Assembly: GCA_028671895.1 (NCBI GenBank)
Contig: CM053800.1
Span: 23,271,886 to 23,335,885 of the forward strand
Reading direction: 5' to 3'
DNA from: Oenanthe sinensis
Taxonomy: Eukaryota; Streptophyta; Magnoliopsida; Apiales; Apiaceae
Length of the DNA: 64,000 nt
The number at the start of each line of letters is the position of its first letter. The stretch's first letter is position 1. The notes under the pieces were generated by a model. That model had not been told where the DNA came from. It ran no database searches and saw nothing but the letters and a program-made list of their open reading frames with translations. The position numbers were made by a program, and so were the translations under genes. Shown piece by piece: positions 26,413-39,200 of the stretch.

Positions 26413-27215
26413 TTTACTAATCTTGTGGGTTCTCAGAACTTCAAATGCCACGTTCAGGTGCGCAAGATGATCACCCTTGTCCAGGCTTTTGACTAAAATG
26501 TCATCTACGTAGACCTCCAAGGTCTTACTAATGAGATGTTTGAAGATCTTATTCACGAGCCTTTGAAACGTGGCTCCTGCATTCTTAAGTCCAAAAGCCA
26601 TAACCAGATAACAAAAACACCAAAGTCACTGATGAATGATACCTTAGGGATGTCATCGGGGTGCCTTTTAATTTGGTTGTAGCCACTGAAACCATCCATG
26701 AAGCTAAGCATCTTGTGCCCAGCTGTGGCATCTATTAATGTGTCTATCCTTGGTAAGGGGAAACAGTCCTTAAGACATGCATCATTCAAATCAGTGAAGT
26801 CCACGCACATTCTCCACTTCCCATTGCTCTTTTTGACCATCACAGGGTTGGCCAGCCATTCAGGAAATTGAATTTCTTCAATAAATCCGGCTTCCAGCAA
26901 CTTCTCTACTTCTTCTTTAATGGCGTCTTGCCTTTCAGGAGCAAAATTTATTTTCTTCTGCTTGATAGCTGTCCTTCCAGGATTCACATTCAACTGATGC
27001 ATTATGAGTTTGGGGTCTATCCCTGGCATGTCGGTTGCTGTCCAGGCAAAGACATCTCTGTTATTTTGCAAGAATTGAACCAGCTGTTGTTTCAGGTCCT
27101 TGGGGAGTGAAGCCCCAACATATGTCACTTTCTCAGGTTCTAAAGGATCCAAGGGAATGGACTCCAAGTCCTCCGCGGGTTTCCCCCTCATTTCTTCGTG
27201 ATCTCTGACATCCAT
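26412..27215 (-). pseudogene. Gypsy reverse transcriptase, truncated after YVDD
   Basis: Motifs in order: FAWTATDMPGIDP, KQKKINFAPERQDAIKEEV, ANPVMVKKSNGKWRMCVDFT, DCFPLPRIDTLID, FMDGFSGYNQI, then after a frameshift near 26605 MAFGLKNAGATFQRL and the catalytic YVDDILVKS. The frame runs into satellite after EVLRTHK, giving meaningless residues and a stop. The RT is therefore cut in the thumb region and inactive. Confidence 0.85.
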
Positions 27216-27727
27216 ATCTTCAATGGGGAGAACCTGCCCCCAGTGCCATCAGGCTTTAAAATAGCCACATAACAACTTCTGGTCATCTTCTGATCTCCTT
27301 TTTCTTCCCCCACTCCATTCCTAGTCGGGAACTTGAGTTTCAAGTGGTACGTAGAAGCTATTGCTTTGAAGGCATGCAACCCTGTCCTCCCAAGGATTGC
27401 ATTATAGGTAGTGCTCGCCTTAATAACTAAGAAATTCAGCATTTGAGTAGACAGTCGAGGTTCTTCGTCCATAGTCAGGGGTAGTTGTATAATTCCTTCT
27501 ATTTGAGATTCCACTCCATTGAAACCATAGATGGGCATGTTGGAGGGGGTCAGTTGTGAATCGTTATACCCCATTTTCACAAAGGCTTCATAAAATAGGA
27601 TGTCTACAGACGACCCACCATCTACTAAGACTCTTTTTACTGAAGAGTTTCCTATGACAGGGGTGATTACCAATGGATTATCATGGGGGAACCTTACCCC
27701 TTCTAAGTCAGAATCATCGAATGACAA
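27188..27727 (-). pseudogene. Gypsy (Tat-type) protease region
   Basis: The motif RVLVDGGSSVDILFYEAF is the aspartic-protease site of Tat-lineage elements, with DGG/DGS in place of the more common DTG/DSG. Next come YGFNGVESQIEGIIQLPL and YNAILGRTGLHAFKAIAS, also typical. The frame stops at 27188 while the RT frame begins upstream at 27215, so the join to RT needs a frameshift. Protease cleaves the Gag-Pol polyprotein. Confidence 0.8.
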
Positions 27728-27760
27728 AGAGACCTCAGTCCTTGCTCTCTTTGGAGGTTC

Positions 27761-28948
27761 TCATACGATGCTCATTACCTCCCGGACATACGCCTTCCTG
27801 GAGTTCCGGGAGTTGCCGGCTGCGGTTGGACCTCCTGAGACTACGTTGATCACAGGCCCTCTGGGCTGATTGTTTCTTTGTTTGGGGTCTGAGTCCCTTC
27901 GTTTGTTGTTGTTCCCTCTATCATCTCTAGCACCATCCTTGGTATATTTTTCCACCTTTCCTCTTCTAATCAGAAATTCGATCTCATCTTTCAACTGACG
28001 ATAGTCATCAGTGTCGTGTCCCAAATCTCTGTGGAACCGGCAGTATGCATTCTTATTCCTCTTTTCAGGATCAGTCCTTAGTGGCTTCGGCCATCGAAGG
28101 TCTTTATCCTTCTCAATGTCCATCAGTATTTGGCTGCGGGCAGTGTTCAGCCTAGCATACTCTGTGAACCTAGATCCTCCCTTCTTTTTGGTGTCATTGG
28201 CATCACCATTCTTCGCATACTTGGCGTCAACAGTATATTCGGTGTCGTTAGCTCGCTTTTTAGAATGAGTGTTAGAGGCTTGAAACCCTTGAGCTTTCTT
28301 CATACTTTCTTCGGCCTTAATATACTTCCCAGCTCTCTCCTGGAGCTCATTCATACTCTCAGGGGCTCTCTTGGCTAGTGATCTCCTAAAATTTTTGTCA
28401 GAAGTCCCTTGCTGTAAAGCTATCATAGGTACCTTCTGGTCTAGATTAGGGACCTTCAAGGCTTCTTTTGTGAACCTATTCATGTAATCCCTCAAGGACT
28501 CGTTCTTCCCCTGGTGCATGTTCATTAGTGAAGCTGAGCTCTTCTCATGAGTCTTGCTGCTAATGAATTGTCCAATGAAGGCCCTGCTCAGATCCTTGAA
28601 TGACCCAACAGAGTTTGGTGGTAGACGACTGAACCACCGCTGAGCCATGCCACTCAGGGTTTGGGGGAACGCTCTACACTTGATGGCGTCGTTTACAGGC
28701 TGCAACAATAGTGCATTAGAGAACGTGAGAACATGATTTGAGGGATCCCCCGTTCCATCATAGGCCCTGATTGTTGGCATCTTAAACTTCCTTGATATCT
28801 TCTCGTTCATAATATTTTCTGTGAATGGGGGTATGGGATCATCAGGATCTCCAAGTGGCAATAAGTCTTGGGGATCAGCCCTAACATGACAGGCCCTTGC
28901 TTTCCTTGGGGACTCATCCAAATTTATTACAGAGGTGTTTCTCATCAA
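27761..28948 (-). pseudogene. Gypsy gag core (retrotransposon gag domain)
   Basis: A 395-codon open frame with the retrotransposon gag signature: YDGTGDPSNHVLTFSNAL, GMAQRWFSRLPPNSVGSF, KNESLRDYMNRFTKEAL and MNELQERAGKYIKAEE. The nucleocapsid motif CRFHRDLGHDTDDY lacks the last Cys of the usual C-x2-H-x4-H-x4-C form, with Tyr instead. A basic, Asn/Arg-rich tail follows (NNNKRRDSDPKQRNNQPRG). This is the longest intact piece of the element. Confidence 0.85.
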
Positions 28949-28978
28949 CCCTCCAGCACCCTCAACTCTGGGGCGCTG

Positions 28979-29578
28979 TCACCTTGTCAATGCCTTCTCC
29001 AGGTCTTTCCTTAGTCGTTGAGCTTCGGCTTCATGAGCGCGTATTATTTCCTGAAGGTTCAGGGAGTCATTACTTTGAGGCCCTCGGGGCTGGGTACTCC
29101 TCCCTCCAAGGGGCTCCTTACCGGGTCGCCTCCTTCGTGGGTTAACATCCTCGTCAGACGACTTCTCGTCATCAGTTGAGTAAGGTCCAGAGAAGTCCCG
29201 ACTTCTTCGTTGTGAGGTATAGTGGGGCAACAGCCCTTACTCATAAGGGGGCTCGTAGTTCCTTGGGAGCCCATAACGAGGGTCCGGTGTTATAGCAGAC
29301 GAGACCTGCATAGTAGGAGGAGCAACAAAAGTTGTACGAAGGGGTGGAATTACCTGGAGTGGAGGAGCTGAAGCATGAATTGACACATCGGGGTTGGAAG
29401 GATGAACGACGATGCTAAGGGGTCCGGCACGCCGGGTGCTTGCTTCAGGGTCTTCAAATGAGGTGGTTGGAACAACATCTCGTTGCTCCTGAGTCGTAAT
29501 AGGGGGGACAGTGGTGTCGACAACGGTGTCAGGGATCTCTCCTTCAAGGGTGCTTGCAGTAATTCGTGTTCTTGCCAT
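28979..29578 (-). pseudogene. Gypsy gag N-terminal part, frameshifted
   Basis: The start at 29578, 16 bases after the PBS, gives MARTRITASTLEGEIPDTVV, a common start of Tat-type gag. The Pro/Thr-rich frame stops at 29237; a shifted frame continues (SRDFSGPYSTDDEKSSDED, QEIIRAHEAEAQRLRKDL, a short coiled coil) to 28979 just ahead of the gag core. Confidence 0.75.
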
Positions 29579-29593
29579 AGTTATTATTCGAGA

Positions 29594-29611
29594 TTCCCAC
29601 AGACGGCGCCA
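29594..29611 (-). other. Primer-binding site, TGGCGCC type
   Basis: The minus strand reads TGGCGCCGTCTGTGGGAA two bases inside the LTR end. This is the PBS form common in Tat/Ogre/Retand elements. Confidence 0.85.
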
Positions 29612-29613
29612 AA

Positions 29614-30268
29614 TGTTATGGATAAAAAACGAAGTGTCTTTAATGCGTAGTTACTGTTAAGGTTTGAGAGAGCTTCGAGCTTTTATGACTGCACTGACGT
29701 TTCGTGACTATCTCGGGTCCTCGTTAACTGCCTACGTATCTCAATGAATGTGAGAATCAAGTCAATAAAACGTAGTTCTAATGTTGAGGGGTTAGGCCTT
29801 TTATATAGGCATATGAGGGCCTTGGAATTAGACTAGAGTTAGGAGACTTGGGGGCCAAGTCTCCTAGTGACATGAGGTTGTTGTAACCTCTTAGGACTGA
29901 GAGTTCTTGCCAGACTCTGATAGGTTTAGTTTTTATCCTTGTGATAGGATATCCATAGATGAGGGGCCTCGTAGGACTCTTCCCATGTTTGGGCTTCTAG
30001 ATCCTTCTAGGATTAGGGCCTTCAACAGGTTTTTTGGGTCCTTACTGGACCATTGTTAATTAATTATGAAATTAATTAACAACAAGGGCTTAATGGGCTT
30101 AGGGCTTCAACAAAGCTTTGTGGGATGGACTTACAAATCCAGTTGATCCTAGGATATATTTTCCTAGTTCGTTTCAAGGGCCCAAACCTTTGGACCATAT
30201 CAGGACTAATAAATAAAATAATAAATGCTTTACTTATTATTTCCTAAGGGTTATTTTTACCCATATCA
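29614..30268 (-). mobile_element. 5' LTR of the Tat-type Gypsy element, 655 bp
   Basis: In minus-strand sense it runs from TGATATGGGTAAAAATAACC to TTTTTTATCCATAACA, ending in CA. The PBS follows inside and satellite follows outside. The partner LTR is absent. Confidence 0.85.
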
Positions 30269-33200
30269 ATTTTCATGTTCAAATGAGCCAAGAATTATCC
30301 TATAAAAGTTTACAAATTATTTTTAAGTTCCATTGAGTCAAGAATGATATCTCAAGTTATTACGGATTGTTTTCACGTTCAAATGTGCAATGAATGATCC
30401 TACAAGAGTTTACAAGATGTTTCCATGTTCAAACGAATCAAGAATCAAGCTACAAGTTGTTTCCAAGTTCTAACAAGTCAAGAATGAAGCCTCAAATTAT
30501 TATGGATTGTTTTCATGTTCAAATGTACAAAGAATAATCTTACAAGAGTTTACAAGTTGTTTCCATGTTCAAATGAATCAAGATTGAAGCGACAAGCTAT
30601 TTCCAAGTTCGAACAAGTCAAGAATGAAGTCTTAACTTTGTACGGATTATTTTCATGTTCAAATGAGCCAAAAATGATCCTACAAAAGTTTACAAATTAT
30701 TTTTAAGTTCCATTGAGTCAAGAATGATATCTCAAGTTGTTACGGATTGTTTTCACGTTCAAATGTGTAAAGAATGATCCTACAAGAGTTTACAAGTTAT
30801 TTCCAAGTTCAAACGAGTTAAGAAAGAAGCTACAAGTTGGTTCCATGTTCGAACAAGTCAAGAATGAAGTCTTAACTTTGTACGGATTATTTTCATGTTC
30901 AAATGAGCCAAAAATGATCCTACAAAAGTTTACAAATTATTTTTAAGTTCCATTGAGTCAAGAATGATATCTCAAGTTGTTACGGATTGTTTTCCCGTTC
31001 AAATGTGCAAAAAATGATCCTACAAGAGTTTACATGTTATTTCCAAGTTCAAACGAATCAAGAATCAAGCTACAAGTTGTTTCCAAGTTCGAACAAGTCA
31101 AGAATGAAGTCTTAAGTTGTTACTAATTGTTTTCATGTTCAAATGAGCCAAGTATGATCCTACAAAAATTTTCAAGTTGTTTCTAAGTTCAAATGAGTCA
31201 GGAATGATGTCTCAAGTTGTTACGGATTATTTTAATGTTCAAATATGCAAAGAATGATCCTACAAGAGTTTACAAATCATTTCCAAGTTCAAACGAGTTA
31301 AGAAAGAAGCTAACAGTTGGTTCTATGTTCGAACGAGTCAATAATGAAGTATCAAATTGTTATGGATTATTTTCATGTTTAAATGTCCCATGAATGATCC
31401 TAAAAGTTTGCAAGATGTTTCTATATTCAAATGAGTCAAGAATGATGTCTCAAGTTGTTACAGATTGTTTTCATGTTCAAATGAGCCAAGTATGATCCTA
31501 CAAGAGTTTACAAGTTCTTTCTAAGTTCAAATGAGTCAAGAATGATGTCTCAAATTGTTATGGATTGTTTTCTTTGTTCAAATGTGCAAAGAATAATCCT
31601 AGAAGATTTTACAAGTTGTTTCCCTATTCAAACAAATCAAGAATGAAGCTACAAGTAGTTTCCAAGTTCGAACAAATCAATAATGAAGTCTCAAGTTGTT
31701 ACAGATTATTTTCAAGTTCAAGTGAGCCAATAATTGTCCTACAAAAGTTTACAAGTTATTTTTAAGTTCCATTGAGTCAAGAATGATATCTCAAGTTGTT
31801 ACGGATTGTTTTCATGTTCAAATGTCCAAAGAATGATCCTACAAGAGTTTACAAGTTATTTCCAAATTCAAACGAGTTAAGAAAGAAGCTACAAGTTGGT
31901 TTCATGTTCGAACGAGTCAATAATGTAGCCTCAAATTGTTATGGATTGTTTTCATGTTCAAATGTAAAAAGAATAATCTTATAAGAGTTTACAAGTTATT
32001 TCCATGTTCAAACGAATCAAGAATGAAGTGACAAGCTGTTTCCAAGTTTGAACAAGTCAAGAATGAAGTCTTAAGTTTTACAGATTATTTTCATGTTCAA
32101 ATGAGCCAAGAATTATCCTACAAAAGTTTACAAGTTATTTTTAAGTTCCATTGAGTCAAGAATGATATCTCAACTTGTTACAGATTGTTTTCAGGTTCGA
32201 ATGTGTAAAGAATGATCCTACAAGAGTTTACAAGTTATTTCCAAGTTCAAACGAGTTAAGACAGAAGCTACAAGTTGGTTCCATGTTCGAACGAGTTAAG
32301 AATAAAATTCTAAGTTATTACTTATTGTTTTCATGTTCAAATGAGCCAAGTATAATTCTACAAGAATTTTCAAGTTATTTCTAAGTTCAAAGGAGTCAAG
32401 AATGATGTATCAAGTTGTTACAGACATTTTTCATGTTCAAATGTGCAAACAATGATCCTACAATAGTTTACAAGTTATTTCCAAGTTCAAAGGAGTTAAG
32501 AAAGAAGCTACAAGTTGGTTCAATGTTCGAACGAGTCAATAATGAAGTCTCAAATTGTTATGGATTGTTTTCATGTTCAAATGTGCAAAGAATAATCCTA
32601 GAAGAGTTTACAAGTTGTTTCCATGTTCTCACGAATCAAGAATGAAGCTACAAGTAGTTTCCAAGTTTGAACAAGTCAAGAATGAAGTCTCAAGTTGTTA
32701 CGGATTATTTTCAAGTTCAAATGAGCCAATAATTGTCCTACAAAATTGTATAAGTTATTTTTAAGTTCCATTGAGTCAAGAATGATATCTCAAGTTGTTA
32801 TGGATTGTTTTCACGTTCAAATGTGTAAAGAATGAACCTACAAGAGTTTACAAGTTATTTCCAAGTTCAAACGAGTTAAGAAAGAAGCTACAAGTTGGTT
32901 CCATGTTCGAACGAGTTAAGAATAAAGTTTAAAGTTATTACTAATTGTTTTCATGTTCAAATGAGCCAAGTATAATTCTACAATAATTTTCGTTTATTTC
33001 TAAGTTCAAATGAGTCAAGAATGATGTATCAAGTTGTTACGGACATTTTTCATGTTCAAATGTGCAAACAATGATCCTACAATAGTTTACAAGTTATTTC
33101 CAAGTTCAAATGAGTTAAGAAAGAAGCTACAAGTTGGTTCAATGTTTGAACGAGTCAATAATGAAGTCTCAAATTGTTATGGATTGTTTTCATGTTCAAA

Positions 33201-36200
33201 TATGCAAAGAATAATCCTAGAAGAGTTTACAAGTTGTTTCCATGTTCTAACGAATCAAGAATGAAGCTACAAGTAGTTTCCAAGTTTGAACAAGTCAAGA
33301 ATGAAGTCTCAAGTTGTTACGGATTATTTTCAAGTTCAAATGAGCCAATAATTGTCCTACAAAAGTTAACAAGTTATTTTTAAGTTCCATTGAGTCAAGA
33401 ATGATATCTCAAGTTGGTACGGATTGTTTTCATATTCAAATGTGCAAAGAATGATCCTACAAGAGTTTACAAGTTATTTCAAAGTTCAAACGAGTTAAGA
33501 AAGAAGCTACAAGTTGGTTTCATGTTCGAACGAGTCAAGAATGAAGTCTCAAATTGTTATGGATTGTTTTCATGTTCAAATGTATAAAGAAAAATCCAAC
33601 AAGAGTTTACAAGTTATTTCCATGTTCAAACGAATCAAGAATGAAGCGACAAGCTATTTCCAAGTTCGAACAAGTCAAGAATGAATTCTTATGTTTTACG
33701 GATTATTTTCATGTTCAAATGAGCCAAGAATTATCTTACAAAAGTTTACAAATTATTTTTAAGTTCCATTCAGTCAAGAATGATATCTCAAGTTGTTACG
33801 GATTGTTTTCACGTTCAAATGTGCAATGAATGATCCTACAAGATTTTACAAGATATTTCCAAGTTCAAACGAATCAAGAATCAAGCTACAAATTGTTTCC
33901 ATGTTCGAACAAGTCAAAAATGATGCCTCAAATTATTATGGATTGTTTTCATGTTCAAATGTACAAAGAATAATCCTATAAGAGTTTACAAGTTGTTTCC
34001 ATGTTCAAACGAATCAAGAATGAAGCGACAAGTTGTTTCCAAGTTTGAAAAGCCAAGAATGAAGTCTTAACTTGTTACTGATTATTTTCATGTTCAAATG
34101 AGCCAAAAATGATTCTACAAAAGTTTTCAAATTATTTTTTAGTTCCATTGAGTCAAGAAAGATATCTCAAGTTGTTACAGATTGTTTTCACGTTCAAATG
34201 TGCAAAGAATGATCCTACACGAGTTTACAAGTTGTTTCCAAGTTCAAACGAATCAAGATTTAGCTACAAAATGTTTCCAAGTTCGAACAAGTCAAGAATG
34301 AAGTCTTAAGTTGTTACTAATTGTTTTCATGTTCAAAAGAGCCAAGTATGATCCTACAAAAATTTTCAAGTTGTTTCTAAGTTCAAATGAGTCAGGAATG
34401 ATGTCTCAAGTTGTTACGGATTATTTTAATGTTCAAATATGCAAAGAATGATCCTACAAGAGTTTACAAATCATTTCCAAGTTCAAACGAGTTAAGAAAG
34501 AAGCTACCAGTTGGTTCCATGTTCGAACGAGTCAATAATGAAGTATCAAATTGTTATGGATTATTTTCATGTTTAAATGTCCAATGAATGATCCTAAAAG
34601 TTTGCAAGATGTTTCTATATTCAAATGAGTCAAGAATGATGTCTCAAGTTGTTACAGATTGTTTTCATGTTCAAATGAGCCAAGTATGATCCTACAAGAG
34701 TTTACAAGTTCTTTCTAAGTTCAAATGAGTCAAGAATGATTTCTCAAATTGTTATGGATTGTTTTCTATGTTCAAATGTGCAAAGAATAATCCTAGAAGA
34801 TTTTACAAGTTGTTTCCCTATTCAAACAAATCAAGAATGAAGCTACAAGTAGTTTCCAAGTTCGAACAAATCAATAATGAAGTCTCAAGTTGTTACAGAT
34901 TATTTTCAAGTTCAAGTGAGCCAATAATTGTCCTACAAAAGTTTACAAGTTATTTTTAAGTTCCATTGAGTCAAGAATGATATCTCAAGTTGTTACGGAT
35001 TGTTTTCATGTTCAAATGTCCAAAGAATGATCCTACAAGAGTTTACAAGTTATTTCCAAATTCAAACGAGTTAAGAAAGAAGCTACAAGTTGGTTTCTTG
35101 TTCGAACGAGTCAATAATGAAGCCTCAAATTGTTATGGATTGTTTTCATGTTCAAATGTAAAAAGAATAATCTTATAAGAGTTTACAAGTTATTTCCATG
35201 TTCAAACGAATCAAGAATGAAGTGACAAGCTGTTTCCAAGTTTGAACAAGTCAAGAATGAAGTCTTAAGTTTTACAGATTATTTTCATGTTCAAATGAGC
35301 CAAGAATTATCCTACAAAAGTTTACAAGTTATTTTTAAGTTCCATTGAGTCAAGAATGATATCTCAACTTGTTACAGATTGTTTTCAGGTTCGAATGTGT
35401 AAAGAATGATCCTACAAGAGTTTACAAGTTATTTCCAAGTTCAAACGAGTTAAGACAGAAGCTACAAGTTTGTTCCATGTTCGAACGAGTTAAGAATAAA
35501 GTTTTAAGTTATTACTAATTGTTTTCATGTTCAAATGAACCAAGTATAATTCTACAAGAATTTTCAAGTTATTTCTAAGTTCAAAGGAGTCAAGAATGAT
35601 GTATCAAGTTGTTACAGACATTTTTCATGTTCAAATGTGCAAACAATGATCCTACAATAGTTTACAAGTTATTTCCAAGTTCAAATGAGTTAAGAAAGAA
35701 GCTACAAGTTGGTTCAATGTTCGAACGAGTCAATAATAAAGTCTCAAATTGTTATGGATTGTTTTCATGTTCAAATGTGCAAAGAATAATCCTAGAAGAG
35801 TTTACAAGTTGTTTCCATGTTCAAACGAATCAAGAATGAAGCTACAAGTAGTTTCCAAGTTTGAACAAGTCAAGAATGAAGTCTCAAGTTGTTACGGATT
35901 ATTTTCAAGTTCAAATGAGCCAATAATTGTCCTACAAAAGTGTATAAGTTATTTTTATGTTCCATTGAGTCAAGAATGATATCTCAAGTTGTTACGGATT
36001 GTTTTCATGTTCAAATGTGCAAAGAATGATCCTACAAGAGTTTACAAGTTATTTCCAAGTTCAAACGAGTTAATAAAGAAGCTACAAGTTGGTTTCATGT
36101 TCGAACGAGTAAAGAATGAGGCCTCAAATTGTTATGGATTGTTTTCATGTTCAAATGTATAAAGAATAATCCTACAAGAGTTTACAAGTTGTTTCCATGT

Positions 36201-39200
36201 TCAAACGAATCAAGAATGAAGCGACAAGCTGTTTCCAAGTTCGAACAAGTCAATAATGAAGTCTTAAGTTTTACGGATTATTTTCATGTTCAAATGAGCC
36301 AAGAATTATCTTACAAAAGTTTAAAAATTATTTTTAAGTTCCATTGAGTCAAGAATGATATCTCAAGTTGTTACGGATTGTTTTCACGTTCAAATGTGCA
36401 ATGCATGATCCTACAAGAGTTTACAAGATGTTTCCAAGTTCAAACGAATCAAGAATGAAGTGACAAGCTATTTCCAAGTTCGAACAAGTCAAGAATGAAG
36501 TGTTAAGTTTTACGGATTATTTTCATGTTCAAATGAGCCAAGAATTATCCTACAAAAGTTTACAAGTTATTTTTAAGTTCCATTGAGTCAAGAATGATAT
36601 CTCAAGTTGTTACGGATTGTTTTCACGTTTAAATGTGTAAAGAATGATCTTACAAGAGTTTACAAGTTATTTCCAAGTTCAAACGAGTTAAGAAAGAAGC
36701 TACAAGGTGGTTCCATGTTCGAACGAGTTAAGAATAAAATTCTACGTTATTACTAATTGTTTTCATGTTCAAATGAGCCAAGTATAATTCTACGAGAATT
36801 TTCAAGTTATTTCTAAGTTCAAATGAGTCAAGAATGATGTATCAAGTTGTTACGGACATTTTTCATGTTCAAATGTGCAAACAATGATCCTACAATAGTT
36901 TACAAGTTATTTCCAAGTTCAAACGAGTTAAGAAAGAAGCTACAAGTTGGTTCAATGTTCGAACGAGTCAATAATGAAGTCTCAAATTGTTATGGATTGT
37001 TTTCATGTTCAAATGTATATAGAATAATCCTACAAGAGTTTACAAGTTATTTGCATGTTCAAACGAATAAAGAATGAAGTGACAAGCTATTTCCATGTTC
37101 GAACAAGTCAAGAATGAAGTCTTAAGTTTTACGGATTATTTTCATGTTCAAATGAGCCAAGAATTATCCTACAAAAGTTTACAAGTTATTTTTAAGTTCC
37201 ATTGAGTCAAGAATGATTTCTCAAGTTATTACGGATTGTTTTCACGTTCAAATGTGTAAAGAATGATCTTACAAGAGTTTACAAGTTATTTCCAAGTTCA
37301 AACGAGTTAAGAAAGAAGCTACAAGTTGGTTTCATGTTCGAACGAGTTAAGAATAAAGTTTAAAGTTATTACTAATTGTTTTCATGTTCAAATGAGCCAA
37401 GTATAATTCTACAATAATTTTCAAGTTATTTCTAAGTTCAAATGAGTCAGGAATGATGTATCAAGTTGTTACGGACATTTTTCATGTTCAAATGTGCAAA
37501 CAATGATCCTACAATAGTTTACAAGTTATTTTTAAATTCCATTGAGTCAAGAATGATATCTCAAGTTGTTACGGATTGTTTTCACGTTCAAATGTGTAAA
37601 GAATGATCCTACAAGAGTTTACAAGTTATTTCAAAGTTCAAACGAGTTAAGAAAGAAGCTTCAAGTTGGTTCAATGTTCGAACGAGTCAATAATGAAGTC
37701 TCAAATTGTTATGGATTGTTTTCATGTTCAAATGTATATAGAATAATCCTACAAGAGTTTACAAGTTATTTGCATGTTCAAATGAATAAAGAATGAAGTG
37801 ACAAGCTATTTCCATGTTCGAATAAGTCAAGAATGAAGTCTTAAGTTTTACGGATTATTTTCATGTTCAAATGAGCCAAGAATTATCCTACAAAAGTTAA
37901 CAAGTTATTTTTAAGTTCCATTGAGTCAAGAATGATATCTCAAGTTGTTACGGATTGTTTTCACGTTTAAATGTGTAAAGAATGATCTTACAAGAGTTTA
38001 CAAGTTATTTCCAAGTTCAAACGAGTTAAGAAAGAAGCTACAAGTTGGTTCCATGTTCGAACGAGTTAAGAATAAAGTTCTAAGTTATTACTAATTGTTT
38101 TCATGTTCAAATGAGCCAAGTATAATTCTAAAAGAATTTTCAAGTTATTTCTAAGTTCAAATGAGTCAAGAATGATGTATCAAGTTGTTTCGGATATTTT
38201 TCATGTTCAAATGTGCAAACAATGATCCTACAATAGTTTACAAGTTATTTCCAAGTTCAAACGAGTTAAGAAAGAAGCTACAAGTTGGTTCAATGTTCGA
38301 ACGAGTCAATAATGAAGTCTCAAATTGTTATGGATTGTTTTCATGTTCAAATGTATAAAGAATAATCCTACAAGAGTTTACCAGTTATTTCCATGTTCAA
38401 ACGAATCAAGAATGAAGTGACAAGCTGTTTCCAAGTTCGAACAAGTCAAGAATGAAGTCTTAAGTTTTACGGATTATTTTCATGTTCAAATGAGCCAATA
38501 ATTATCCCACAAAAGTTTACAAGTTATTTTTAAATTCCATTGAGTCAAGAATGATATCTCAAGTTGTTACGGATTGTTTTCACGTTCAAATGTGTAAAGA
38601 ATGATCCTACAAGAGTTTACAAGTTATTTCAAAGTTCAAACGAGTTAAGAAAGAAGCTACAAGTTGGTTCAATGTTCGAACGAGTCAATAATGAAGTCTC
38701 AAATTGTTATGGATTGTTTTCATGTTCAAATGTATATAGAATAATCCTACAAGAGTTTACAAGTTATTTGCATGTTCAAACGAATAAAGAATGAAGTGAC
38801 AAGCTATTTCCATGTTCGAACAAGTCAAGAATGAAGTCTTAAGTTTTACGGATTATTTTCATGTTCAAATGAGCCAAGAATTATCTTACAAAAGTTTAAA
38901 AATTATTTTTAAGTTCCATTGAGTCAAGAATGATATCTCAAGTTGTTACGGATTGTTTTCACGTTCAAATGTGCAATGCATGATCCTACAAGAGTTTACA
39001 AGATGTTTCCAAGTTCAAACGAATCAAGAATGAAGTGACAAGCTATTTCCAAGTTCGAACAAGTCAAGAATGAAGTGTTAAGTTTTACGGATTATTTTCA
39101 TGTTCAAATGAGCCAAGAATTATCCTACAAAAGTTTACAAGTTATTTTTAAGTTCCATTGAGTCAAGAATGATATCTCAAGTTGTTACGGATTGTTTTCT

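Larger units (their letters stand above)
26412..30268 (-). mobile_element. Truncated Tat/Ogre-type Ty3/gypsy element inside the satellite
   Basis: In minus-strand order: 5' LTR (30268-29614), PBS (29611-29594), gag, protease, and RT to just past the YVDD box, where satellite sequence takes over. RNase H, integrase, PPT and 3' LTR are absent. The LTR start TGATATGGG matches the 3' LTR at 54172, so both are the same lineage. Satellite resumes exactly at the LTR outer end (30269). Frameshifts interrupt gag, protease/RT and RT. Confidence 0.85.
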